Below, one piece after another: positions 41,679-49,471 of a stretch of 64,000 nucleotides of DNA (the stretch's first letter is position 1; each line of letters begins with the position of its first letter). Source of the stretch: Paludisphaera rhizosphaerae (GTDB taxonomy: Bacteria; Planctomycetota; Planctomycetia; Isosphaerales; Isosphaeraceae); the NCBI RefSeq assembly GCF_011065895.1, contig NZ_JAALCR010000008.1:248001-312000 (forward strand), given 5' to 3'. Under the pieces are notes generated by a model. That model was not told where the DNA came from and searched no databases. It was given only the letters and a program-made list of their open reading frames with translations. The position numbers were made by a program, and so were the translations under genes.

Positions 41679-43013
41679 TCACTTCTTCAGATGAGCATCC
41701 GCGAAGTTCAGGTAGGCGTCCCAGTCTGAAGCCAAAACGTCGTGCTTGCCGGGGCGGTAGCGATAGGCGAGGGTCCCCTTGCTCAGGGAGTCCTCGGCCG
41801 GGGAGGGCCATTCCTTCAGGGTCAGGCCGTCCGTGCCGAGGAGGCGGTAGACGGGGTCGGCGGCCTTGGCGGAGAGGAATTCGCCGCGAGGATCGGCCCA
41901 ACGGTCTTCCTCAGCGCTGCTGACGATCAGCGGGCGGGGGGCGATCAGGGCGAGCAACTCGTGGTGGTCGACGGGGAGCTTTTCCTCGTGGCCGGAGTAC
42001 TGCTTGTAGTTGCCGCAGAACCAGTGCGGGAAGCTGGTGTTGAGGTGGGCGACGTCCTCGCCGTAGTTCCGTCGCGAGAGCGCTGCGCCCCCTTCGCCCG
42101 AGTTGTTGGAGACGACCAGGGCGAATCGCTGGTCCTGGGCGCCAGCCCAGAGGGCCGTCTTGCCGAGCCGCGAGTGGCCCATCACGGCGACCTTCTTGCC
42201 GTCGACTTCGGGGACGGTTTCCAGGTAGTCGAGCGCCCGGCTCAAGCCCCAGGCCCAGGCGCCGATGGAGCCCCACTGATCGGGGTCGGGCTTCGTCTGG
42301 CCGGGGCGGTAGAACAGCGGCTGGACGCCGTTCTGAAAGCCGTCGTCGTAGTCGGGGTCGATGTCGTTGTAGCAGACCGTCGCCAGGGCGTAGCCCCGGC
42401 CGACGATCTTGTCGACGCACCAGCGGTCGAACACGGAGCCCCGGCCGGCCTCGGTCGCCTTGTGGTCGACGATCTTGCCGTCCTTGGTCTCGCGCATCCA
42501 GCACGTCGGCACGCGCACGCCCGGATCGTTGCTGACGGCGTGGTTCCCCTCGAAGTTCAGCCCCAGGAAGGCCGGCGCGCGATGGGTCGCCGAGGCATCC
42601 TTGGGGAGGAAGAGCAGCAGGTCCATGTGCGGCGCGTTCGGCCCGTCGCCGAACCGGATCGTGACGTCGCGGCGGACGGCCTTGCCGCCGAGCGCTTGCG
42701 AGTCCTCCGAGACGACCTCCGATGTGACGACGATCGGCTTCGCCGGCGTGGGCGTCTTGCCGAACACCTGCGACTCGAACAGCCGCAGCAATTCGGGCCG
42801 ACGCGTCTTCACCCAGAGTTCGGGCGTGGTGACCTCGCGGCCCTCGACGGTCCGCAGCGGGTCGGGGAGCGAGTACGGCTTGACCGCCGCCTCGTCGTAG
42901 TTGGCCTTCGACTGAGCCTCCACCTCGGCATCGAAAACCGTCGACATGACCAGGCTCCCCGCAATGAGCCCTCGCGTCATCCATCGACGAGGACCTGACC
43001 ACAACTCGATCAT
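41679..43013 (-). CDS. CE15 glucuronoyl esterase, secreted
   Basis: About 444 residues with an N-terminal signal-type segment (TRGLIAGSLVMSTVFDAEVEA). The alpha/beta-hydrolase core has the CE15 pattern GHSRLGKTALWAGA with nucleophile Ser281, the acid Glu307 in NNSGEGGAAL and His424 in GKHDV. CE15 enzymes cleave ester bonds between 4-O-methyl-glucuronic acid of xylan and lignin alcohols, or methyl glucuronate esters. Other landmarks are FLGLNFEGNHAV and CGNYKQYSGHEEKLPVD. GGAGG lies 8 nt before the chosen ATG. It probably acts outside the cytoplasm on plant-derived material. Divergent from the gamma-glutamyltransferase gene (222 bp between starts). Confidence 0.87.
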   Translation of the reverse strand: MIELWSGPRRWMTRGLIAGSLVMSTVFDAEVEAQSKANYDEAAVKPYSLPDPLRTVEGREVTTPELWVKTRRPELLRLFESQVFGKTPTPAKPIVVTSEVVSEDSQALGGKAVRRDVTIRFGDGPNAPHMDLLLFLPKDASATHRAPAFLGLNFEGNHAVSNDPGVRVPTCWMRETKDGKIVDHKATEAGRGSVFDRWCVDKIVGRGYALATVCYNDIDPDYDDGFQNGVQPLFYRPGQTKPDPDQWGSIGAWAWGLSRALDYLETVPEVDGKKVAVMGHSRLGKTALWAGAQDQRFALVVSNNSGEGGAALSRRNYGEDVAHLNTSFPHWFCGNYKQYSGHEEKLPVDHHELLALIAPRPLIVSSAEEDRWADPRGEFLSAKAADPVYRLLGTDGLTLKEWPSPAEDSLSKGTLAYRYRPGKHDVLASDWDAYLNFADAHLKK

Positions 43014-43235
43014 CGCTTTCGCCTCCTCCCGCCGGTCGACCCCGCCAGCGCTCCGTCGATGATGCCCGTCCCCGAAGCCCCATGCAACGGGCGACGTGGG
43101 ATCGGAACGAAGATCCATCGCATCCCAGATCATGAACGATCCTGAATCGATCGTGGCGGCCGGTTCCCGATGCGGTTATGCTCGGCATGACCCAGCCGGG
43201 GATCCTCGCCGAGAGGCCACACACGGGAGCCGAGC

Positions 43236-44957
43236 ATGCCGATGGACCAGCCGCGACGGGCGTTCCTCAAGGGGGGTCTCGCCGGCCTCGCCTATCTGGG
43301 ATCGGGGTGCATTCAGTCGGCACGGGCGCACGACCGGCCTCACGGGGCGGGCCAAAAGACGAGGTCGTCGGTGATCGCGCGTGGCGGCGTGGCGGCGACG
43401 AGCCAACCGCTCGCCAGCGCGGCGGCGATCCGCGTGCTTCAGAAGGGAGGCAACGCCATCGACGCCGCCATCGCGGCCAACGCCGTGCTGGGCGTCGTCG
43501 AGCCGATGTCATGCGGGATCGGCGGCGACCTCTTCGCGATCGTCTGGGATCCGAAGTCGAAGAAACTCCACGGCCTGAACGCCAGCGGCCGATCTCCGGG
43601 CAAGGCGGACATCGCCGGCTTCCGCGCCCGGGGCCTGGACATGATCCCCACCAGCGGCCCGTTGAGTTGGTCGGTCCCTGGCTGCGTCGACGGCTGGGAC
43701 AACCTCAGGCGCAAGTTCGGGACGCTTGGCTGGGCCGACATCCTCGGCCCGGCGATCGAGTACGCCGAGGGGGGCTTCCCCGTCTCCGAGATCATCTCCG
43801 GCGACTGGCGGCTCTCAGCGCGGTCGTTGTCGCGCGTGCCGACCTCCGCCGCCTGCTATCTTCGCGAAGGCCGAGCGCCCGCCGAAGGGGACGTCTTCCG
43901 CAATCCGTACCTGGCGAAATCGCTGCGGGCGGTCGTCGACGGCGGTCGCGACGCCTACTACAAAGGCCCCATCGCCGAGGCGATCGTCCGCTATTCGGAT
44001 TCGGTGGGCGGACTGTTCGCGGGGTCGGACTTCGCCGAGCACACGTCGAGCTGGGTCGACCCAGTCTCCACCAACTATCGCGGCTACGACGTCTGGGAAT
44101 TGCCCCCCAACGGCCAGGGGATCGCTGCGCTCCAGATGCTCAACCTGCTGGAAGCCTACGACCTCAAGAGCATGGGCCCGCAGTCGGCCCAGGCGTTGCA
44201 CCTTCAGATCGAGGCCAAGAAGCTCGCCTACGAGGATCGCGGCCGCTACTACGCCGATCCGGACAAGGCTGAGGTCCCCGTCCGCGAGTTGATCTCCAAG
44301 GAGTACGCGGACCGTCGCCGCAAGCTCATCGACCCCAACCGGGCCAACGACAAGCCCATCCCCGGCGATCCCAAGGGAGACACGATCTACATGACGGTCG
44401 TCGACGGCTCGTTCCTGGCCGTCAGCCTGATCCAGAGCAACTACAACGGCTTCGGCTCGGGACACGTCCCCGGCGAGTTGGGGTTCGCCCTCCAGAATCG
44501 CGGCTGTCAGTTCAACCTGGCCCCCGCGCACCCGAACCGGCTGGAACCTCGCAAGCGGCCCTTCCACACGATCATCCCGGCGTTCGTCACCAAGAACGGA
44601 GCGCCCTGGTTGAGCTTCGGCCTGATGGGAGGCGACATGCAGGCCCAGGGCCACGCGCAGATGATCTGCAACATGGTCGACTTCGACATGGACGTGCAAG
44701 AATCCGGCGACGCCCCACGCTTCCATCACTTCGGCTCGACCGAGCCCACCGGCGTCCCGGCCAAGGGAGGCGGCACGACGGCCCTCGAATCCGAGATCGG
44801 CCCCGACGTCCGCCAGGCGCTGGAGGCCAAGGGCCACAAGCTCGTCGAATCCCGAGGCGGCTTCGGCGGCTACCAGGCCATCCGCATCGACGTCGACCGC
44901 GGCGTCCTCATCGGCGGCACCGACCCGCGCAAAGATGGCGCGGCGATGGGATTCTGA
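43236..44957 (+). CDS. ggt: Gamma-glutamyltransferase, predicted Tat lipoprotein
   Basis: A 573-residue N-terminal-nucleophile hydrolase. Segments GGVAATSQPLASAAAIRVLQ, GGNAIDAAIAANAVLGVVEP and GIGGDLFAIV are the classic large-subunit start. Thr383 in GDTIYMTVVD is the expected self-cleavage site and nucleophile of the small subunit, and SFGLMGGDMQAQGH and GGTDPRKDG follow. The leader RRAFLKGGLAGLAYLGSGC combines a twin-arginine motif with a lipobox Cys, so the enzyme is probably exported folded and lipid-anchored. The family transfers or hydrolyses the gamma-glutamyl bond of glutathione and similar peptides. GGGAG lies upstream of the first ATG; an ATG 6 nt later is possible. Confidence 0.92.
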   Translation: MPMDQPRRAFLKGGLAGLAYLGSGCIQSARAHDRPHGAGQKTRSSVIARGGVAATSQPLASAAAIRVLQKGGNAIDAAIAANAVLGVVEPMSCGIGGDLFAIVWDPKSKKLHGLNASGRSPGKADIAGFRARGLDMIPTSGPLSWSVPGCVDGWDNLRRKFGTLGWADILGPAIEYAEGGFPVSEIISGDWRLSARSLSRVPTSAACYLREGRAPAEGDVFRNPYLAKSLRAVVDGGRDAYYKGPIAEAIVRYSDSVGGLFAGSDFAEHTSSWVDPVSTNYRGYDVWELPPNGQGIAALQMLNLLEAYDLKSMGPQSAQALHLQIEAKKLAYEDRGRYYADPDKAEVPVRELISKEYADRRRKLIDPNRANDKPIPGDPKGDTIYMTVVDGSFLAVSLIQSNYNGFGSGHVPGELGFALQNRGCQFNLAPAHPNRLEPRKRPFHTIIPAFVTKNGAPWLSFGLMGGDMQAQGHAQMICNMVDFDMDVQESGDAPRFHHFGSTEPTGVPAKGGGTTALESEIGPDVRQALEAKGHKLVESRGGFGGYQAIRIDVDRGVLIGGTDPRKDGAAMGF

Positions 44958-44972
44958 CCTGGCATTTCATCC

Positions 44973-45036
44973 ACAACGGCCTTCCCCCCTCGCGGGGGAA
45001 GGTGGCCCGAAGGGCCGGATGAGGGGGCGACCGGCT
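44973..45036. repeat. Single-arm copy of the palindromic repeat
   Basis: ACGGCCTTCCCCCCTCG followed by CGGGGGAAGG forms one hairpin and GGCCC-GAA-GGGCC a second, ending GGATGAGGGGG. It matches the left arm of the 160-bp composite at 7607-7766, but the partner arm is missing. It follows the gamma-glutamyltransferase stop by about 15 nt and may act as its terminator. Confidence 0.8.
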
Positions 45037-45071
45037 CTGCGCCGACCGCGAGCTATCGGGATCTCAGAAAG

Positions 45072-45590
45072 ATGCTCACGCCGAAGCCGTCGCGATTCTG
45101 CGTTTCGATGTTCGGCCTGATGATCGCCGTCGCCGAGATCGCCTCGGGGTTCGCTCTTGGAAGATCCCTGTCGGCGGAATTCGACGCTGGTGATTCACTC
45201 CATCTGTTTGTGAGGTCGGTCTACCTGGCGTGCTCGATCATGGTGGTGTTGAGCGTCCACGTTGTTGCAGCGTGGATTTACGAGAGTCCCATGCCGGCCG
45301 GGCGACTGTTTCGGCATCCCGGATTCAGCGGCCCGGCCATCGCCCTGGCTGTATCCGCGGCCATGGCGGCGCTCCGGTACACCGTACGAGATTCGGATTT
45401 TCGGCTGGTCTTCCCGGCGGTTCTGTGGAGCTTCGCTGGACTGACCATCGCCACTTTCTGGGTGATCACGATCTGGGCGGGTGGTTGGCCGCCGTCGTCT
45501 TGCTCGAACGACAGGGCCGGTCGAATCCTGGGCTTTAGCTGGATCGCGGCCGCTCTGTTGCTGATCCTTCCGGCTTTCATTCGGGGATGA
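45072..45590 (+). CDS. Small integral membrane protein, unknown function
   Basis: A 172-residue hydrophobic protein with about five predicted membrane helices: FCVSMFGLMIAVAEIASGFAL, VYLACSIMVVLSVHVVAAWIY, IALAVSAAMAALRY, LWSFAGLTIATFWVITIWAGG and ILGFSWIAAALLLILPAF. No family is recognised and no catalytic motif is visible. It lies between a palindromic repeat and the fusion gene on the same strand and appears to stand alone. The ribosome-binding site is weak (AGAAAG). The codon bias is typical and the hydrophobic pattern is consistent, so it is probably real. Confidence 0.65.
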   Translation: MLTPKPSRFCVSMFGLMIAVAEIASGFALGRSLSAEFDAGDSLHLFVRSVYLACSIMVVLSVHVVAAWIYESPMPAGRLFRHPGFSGPAIALAVSAAMAALRYTVRDSDFRLVFPAVLWSFAGLTIATFWVITIWAGGWPPSSCSNDRAGRILGFSWIAAALLLILPAFIRG

Positions 45591-45674
45591 ATCAAGAGTC
45601 GATTCGACAGGCGTGAGGCCGTGCTTGCGTGGCCATTGACCGGCGTGGGATGATCGCGAAACCGTCGCCGATCG

Positions 45675-45699
45675 CATGCCCACGACAAGCGTGGGCATG
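45675..45699. repeat. Perfect 10-bp palindromic hairpin
   Basis: Arms CATGCCCACG and CGTGGGCATG flank a 5-nt loop ACAAG, 27 bp upstream of the fusion gene start codon. A related half-site (ACAAGCGTGGGCACGG) is at 40419-40434, so it is probably a small dispersed repeat. It could also affect translation of the next gene. Confidence 0.7.
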
Positions 45700-45726
45700 G
45701 CACCCGTTGATTGCTGGAGTCTTCAC

Positions 45727-48141
45727 ATGACGGCCTTTTACTCCCGTCGTTCTCGGCTAGCACAGGCGTTCGTTCTGTTCGCGACGCTCATCGGCGTGGC
45801 GCAAGCGCAGGAGGCCCCGAAGATCGCCCCTCGGCTGCAGCCGTTCGTCGACGACGGGACCGTCGCCGGGGTGGTGACGCTGGTGGCGACTCCGCAACAG
45901 GTGCTGGACGTGGAGGCCGTCGGCTGGGCGGACGTGGCGGCGAGAAAGCCGATGACGACGGACGCCGTCTTCTGGATCGCCTCGCAGTCCAAGCCGATCA
46001 CGGGCGCGGCGCTGATGATCCTGGTCGACGAGGGGAAAGTCGACGTCGAGGATCCGGTCGAGAAGTATCTGCCCGAGTTCAAGGACGTCCGCGTGGCCGT
46101 ACCGGGAGGCGAGCCGAAGCCGCCGGCCCACCCGATCAAGGTTCGCGAGATTCTCAGCCACACCAGCGGCCTGCCGTTCAGCTCGCCGATCGAGAAGCCG
46201 ACTCTTGACCTCTTCCCGCTGGCCGAGCGCGTCCGCAGCTACACGACTGTGCCCCTCCTGTTCGAGCCGGGGACGAAGTCGCAATACTCCAACGCCGGGA
46301 TCAACACGGCCGGGCGGATCATCGAGGTCGTCTCCGGCATGCCGTATGAGACGTTCCTCAATGAACGCATCTTCAAGCCTTTGGGCATGGTCGACGCCAC
46401 GTTTCGACCCACGGGCGCGAGATTGGCCCGCGTGGCGAAGTCTTACAAGCCCGTCGCGGGCAAGCTGGAAGAGACGACCATCAGCCAGCTCAAGTACCCG
46501 CTCGATTCCCTCGACCGCCAGCCGATGCCCGCTGGCGGCCTCTTCGCCACGGCCGACGACGTGCGCCGGTTTTATCAGATGCTGGCCAACGACGGCGTCT
46601 TCGAGGGGAAGCGGATCCTCTCCGAGAAGGCCGTCCGGATGATGACCTCCGACCAGTCGGGCGAGGCCCATTCGCACTACGGGTTCGGCATCGGCGTGGG
46701 GGGCGACGGCAAAACGTTCTCCCACGGCGGGGCCTATGGCACGGACTCAGGCTACGACAAGGGCCGACGGCTCATCACGGTCTTCCTCGTCCAGCAGGCT
46801 TCGTGGACGGATCGCGGCAAGACGGTTTTGCCGACCTTCAAGAAGGCCGCCTTCGAGACCTTCGAGTCGAAGTCCAGGGCCGCAGCGGCGGCCGACGCTC
46901 CGAAGCCGAACATCGTGGTGTTGCTCGCCGACGACCTTGGCTTCGGCGACGTGGGCTGCTTCGGGCACCCTCGGATCAAGACGCCCGTGATCGACGGCCT
47001 GGCGCGCGAGGGGGCTCGCTTAACGTCCATGTACGCTGGGGCGCCGGTCTGCTCGCCTTCTCGGGCGGCGATGTTCAGCGGGCGGAATCCGAACCGAGTG
47101 GGCGTCCGCGACTGGATCGACCAGGGCTCGGGCGTGCATCTGGATCGTTCGGCGGTGACGGTGGCCCAGCGGTTGAAGGAAGCCGGTTACACGACGTGCC
47201 TGGCGGGCAAGTGGCACCTCAACAGCAAGTTCGACGGCCAGGAGCCCACGCCCGGCGACTTCGGCTTCGACTACTGGTTCGCCACCCAGAACAACGCCAA
47301 GCATCAGGACCCGACCAACTACGTCCGCAACGGCAAGCGTGTCGGCCCGCTCAAGGGGCACGACACGTCGGTGATGGTCGACGAGACCATCAGCTTCATC
47401 GAGAAAGCCGGCGACCGCCCCTTCGCCGCGTTCGTCACGTTCCACGCTCCCCACGAGCAGATCGAGACCCCCGCCGAGTACAAGGCGATGTACTCAGACG
47501 TCGCCGACGAGACGACCCGCGACTACTACGGCAGCGTCACCCTCATCGACCACGAAGTCGGCCGGCTCCTGGCGGCGCTCGACGCCCACGGCCTGCGCGA
47601 GAAGACCCTCGTCGTGTTCACCAGCGACAACGGCCCCGAGGGTTACCTCCGCTACCCCAAGGCGATCCACTCGCATGGCTCGGCCTCGCCGTTGCGGGGG
47701 ATGAAGTTGTCGATGTTTGAGGGGGGCTTCCGAGTCCCCGGCGTCGTCCGCTGGCCCGGCCGCGTCAAACCGGGGACGGAGATCGCTGAACCCGTCGCCT
47801 TCTACGACCTGCTCCCCACCTTCTGCGCCCTCGCCGGGACGACCCCGACCGGGCCGACCGACGGCGCGAACGTGCAACCGCTCCTGGAAGGCCGCGTCTC
47901 AACCGTCGACCGCTCCGTCCCGCTCCACTGGCAGTACGACAACTCCCCCGACGGCCCCTGGCGCCTGGCCGTCCGCCGCGGCCCCTGGAAACTTCTCGCC
48001 GACGCCGACCGCAGGCAATTCGCCCTCTTCAACCTCGCCGAAGACGTCGCCGAAGCCCACGATAAGGCCGCGGAGCATCCGGAGATCGTCAAGGAGTTGA
48101 GCGCGGATTTGAACCGCCTTTATGTGCCGCCGAAGTCATGA
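45727..48141 (+). CDS. Beta-lactamase-like serine hydrolase - sulfatase fusion, secreted
   Basis: One frame of 804 residues with a Sec-type leader (residues 1-27, ending AQA). Residues about 30-375 form a class C beta-lactamase/penicillin-binding-type esterase: SQSK (Ser86, Lys89), YSN (Tyr187) and SHGG (His333). After a short Ala-rich linker, a complete sulfatase spans about 396-800: NIVVLLADDLGFGDVG (Asp402, Asp403), CSPSR (Cys442, formylglycine site), GKWHL, FHAPHEQ and TSDNGPEG. The sulfatase has no leader of its own. The N-terminal domain may be an esterase or D-aminopeptidase rather than an antibiotic-hydrolysing enzyme. The design parallels the GH127-sulfatase fusion at 23514-26990. 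No formylglycine-generating enzyme gene is nearby. Confidence 0.88.
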   Translation: MTAFYSRRSRLAQAFVLFATLIGVAQAQEAPKIAPRLQPFVDDGTVAGVVTLVATPQQVLDVEAVGWADVAARKPMTTDAVFWIASQSKPITGAALMILVDEGKVDVEDPVEKYLPEFKDVRVAVPGGEPKPPAHPIKVREILSHTSGLPFSSPIEKPTLDLFPLAERVRSYTTVPLLFEPGTKSQYSNAGINTAGRIIEVVSGMPYETFLNERIFKPLGMVDATFRPTGARLARVAKSYKPVAGKLEETTISQLKYPLDSLDRQPMPAGGLFATADDVRRFYQMLANDGVFEGKRILSEKAVRMMTSDQSGEAHSHYGFGIGVGGDGKTFSHGGAYGTDSGYDKGRRLITVFLVQQASWTDRGKTVLPTFKKAAFETFESKSRAAAAADAPKPNIVVLLADDLGFGDVGCFGHPRIKTPVIDGLAREGARLTSMYAGAPVCSPSRAAMFSGRNPNRVGVRDWIDQGSGVHLDRSAVTVAQRLKEAGYTTCLAGKWHLNSKFDGQEPTPGDFGFDYWFATQNNAKHQDPTNYVRNGKRVGPLKGHDTSVMVDETISFIEKAGDRPFAAFVTFHAPHEQIETPAEYKAMYSDVADETTRDYYGSVTLIDHEVGRLLAALDAHGLREKTLVVFTSDNGPEGYLRYPKAIHSHGSASPLRGMKLSMFEGGFRVPGVVRWPGRVKPGTEIAEPVAFYDLLPTFCALAGTTPTGPTDGANVQPLLEGRVSTVDRSVPLHWQYDNSPDGPWRLAVRRGPWKLLADADRRQFALFNLAEDVAEAHDKAAEHPEIVKELSADLNRLYVPPKS

Positions 48142-48169
48142 GAGGAGAGTTGCAGCCGCGACGAAGCAG

Positions 48170-48265
48170 CTCAGGATTCGAGCTTGCGAGGTTGTCGCAC
48201 ATCCAGGCTTAGGTCTCGTCGGCGTCCGCCAGCGCTCGATGCGTGATCTTCAGGCGATAGGTCAC
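48170..48265 (-). pseudogene. Remnant of a ParE/RelE-type toxin gene with in-frame stop
   Basis: A GTG overlapping the antitoxin stop (GTGA) begins a frame reading VTYRLKITHRALADADET, then TAA at 48211-48209, then AWMCDNLASSNPE in the same frame. This matches the N-terminal region of ParE-family toxins, which typically read YRVxITPRALxDLxEIYxWI, with the stop at the expected Tyr (TAC to TAA is one change). After about 32 codons similarity ends and the frame runs into the end of the convergent sulfatase gene, so most of the toxin is missing. The position directly after an antitoxin gene supports the assignment. It should not make a working toxin. Confidence 0.68.
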
Positions 48266-48552
48266 CGCGATAATCCGTGCTTGTTCCGCGCGTGTTCCTT
48301 GAGTTCATCGAGCGAGACCGTGCGGCCGGCCTTCATGTCCTCGATTCCCTCCCGGATCCCCTCAAAGATCCGCGCCGCCTCGACGAGTTCGCGTAGCTTC
48401 TGGTAAGAGGCCGCGTCCTGAACGACGACCTCCGCCTTGCCGTTGATCGTCAGGACGATGGGCTCGCCCGTCTCCTTCAACTGCTGGATGAATTCGGGCG
48501 TGCTCTTCTTGAAGTCAGTCAACGACTGGATGTCCCGGCTGACGTCGAACAT
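48262..48552 (-). CDS. Phd/YefM-type antitoxin
   Basis: About 96 residues, starting MFDVSRDIQSLTDFKKST, with AAAGGAAG 4 nt before the ATG. The fold is Phd/YefM: N-terminal DNA-binding part with PEFIQQLKETGEPIVLTINGKAEVVVQDAASYQKL, followed by a long helix and a charged C-terminal toxin-binding tail (AGRTVSLDELKEHARNK). It should repress its own promoter: a near-perfect 22-bp palindrome overlaps the -10 box. The toxin gene that should follow survives only as a short fragment with a stop codon, so this is now an orphan antitoxin. Confidence 0.88.
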   Translation of the reverse strand: MFDVSRDIQSLTDFKKSTPEFIQQLKETGEPIVLTINGKAEVVVQDAASYQKLRELVEAARIFEGIREGIEDMKAGRTVSLDELKEHARNKHGLSR

Positions 48553-48574
48553 GGCACTTCCTTTCGAGATCGAA

Positions 48575-48596
48575 TAAGAACCGAATTCGATTCTTA
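48575..48596. promoter_or_regulatory. Probable antitoxin operator (22-bp palindrome)
   Basis: TAAGAACCGAATTCGATTCTTA, split as TAAGAA-CCGAATTCGA-TTCTTA, is palindromic except for one mismatched pair. It lies 23 bp before the antitoxin ATG and overlaps the predicted -10 box. Phd/YefM antitoxins bind such palindromes to repress their own operon. Confidence 0.6.
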
Positions 48597-48618
48597 GCGA
48601 TCCCTCGATCGACGTCAA
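48591..48618 (-). promoter_or_regulatory. Predicted sigma-70-type promoter of the antitoxin gene
   Basis: On the minus strand, TTGACG (48618-48613) and TAAGAA (48596-48591) are 16 nt apart. The -10 box forms one end of the palindromic operator, so repressor binding would block RNA polymerase. Confidence 0.55.
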
Positions 48619-48636
48619 TCCGTGCCTTTGCTTGGC

Positions 48637-49341
48637 TCATTGCAAACCGACGCGCCCTCCGCCGTCATGAACCCGGCGTGACCGCTTCGGTCCCTCATAG
48701 AGCCACTCGCCGTCGGTGGCGGTGCCGGCCGAGGGGATGACGATGCGATAACGGTCGTCCTGACCTTTGGCTTCGTAGAGAACCTGGTGATCGGCGAATT
48801 CGCTCCCCAGGCGATTCACGAGGTCGTCGGTCGAGTAGAAGTACGACAGGCCGTTCCGCTCGTCGACACTGCCTTCGTCGAGCACATGGAAGGCGTCGGG
48901 GTGGGCGACGTTCATGCGGAGGCTGCCGTCGTAGACGTTCCGGGCGTCGCGGGCGTACTGCCGGCCGAGGACCTGGAACGTGTCGCGATCGGCGTCCTGG
49001 ACGATCGAGTCGTCGAAGTAAATGTGGTTCTTGTCTCGGGCGTAGCGGTCTCCCTTCAGGAACTCGAAGGTCGCGCCGTCGAATCCTTCGAGGACGACGC
49101 CCGCCTTGTAGACGTGGGCCTTGTCGCAGGCGTAACCCGGGGCGGCCAGCACGCGAAAGGTCGCGACGTCGGCGTCGACCTTCCTCACCTCGCGGCCGAT
49201 CGATTCGTTGATGGTCACATAAGTCCACTCGCCGCCGCTCTTCACGTAGCCCGTGGTGCACCCCGCGGCCACAAGGCAGGCCAGGATGAGGATCAACCGC
49301 AGCGGGATCCCGAAGCGAGCGTCGAATTGCCGGATCGTCAT
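48637..49341 (-). CDS. DKNYY-repeat lipoprotein
   Basis: A 234-residue protein with a lipoprotein signal (LILILACLVAAGC, lipidated Cys28). The mature part contains DKNYY-type repeats: YACDKAHVYKAGVVLEGFD, YARDKNHIYFDDSIVQDAD and YARDARNVYDG, each followed by a TFxVL segment. DKNYY repeats are common in bacterial secreted and lipid-anchored proteins and have no established biochemical role. It is probably anchored in a membrane facing the periplasm. Transcribed in the same direction as the antitoxin gene downstream, but 84 bp and a separate promoter lie between them. Confidence 0.8.
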   Translation of the reverse strand: MTIRQFDARFGIPLRLILILACLVAAGCTTGYVKSGGEWTYVTINESIGREVRKVDADVATFRVLAAPGYACDKAHVYKAGVVLEGFDGATFEFLKGDRYARDKNHIYFDDSIVQDADRDTFQVLGRQYARDARNVYDGSLRMNVAHPDAFHVLDEGSVDERNGLSYFYSTDDLVNRLGSEFADHQVLYEAKGQDDRYRIVIPSAGTATDGEWLYEGPKRSRRVHDGGGRVGLQ

Positions 49342-49471
49342 GGCCGCCTTCCCGATCCCAGGTGGAGAGCCCGCGCGTCACCGCGGCGCACGCCTCGAAC
49401 CCGCCGAGCGAGTTCGAAGGCGGCGCCCCACCGATAACGTAGAACGTCTCTCCCCGGAGGAGACCGGGGCG

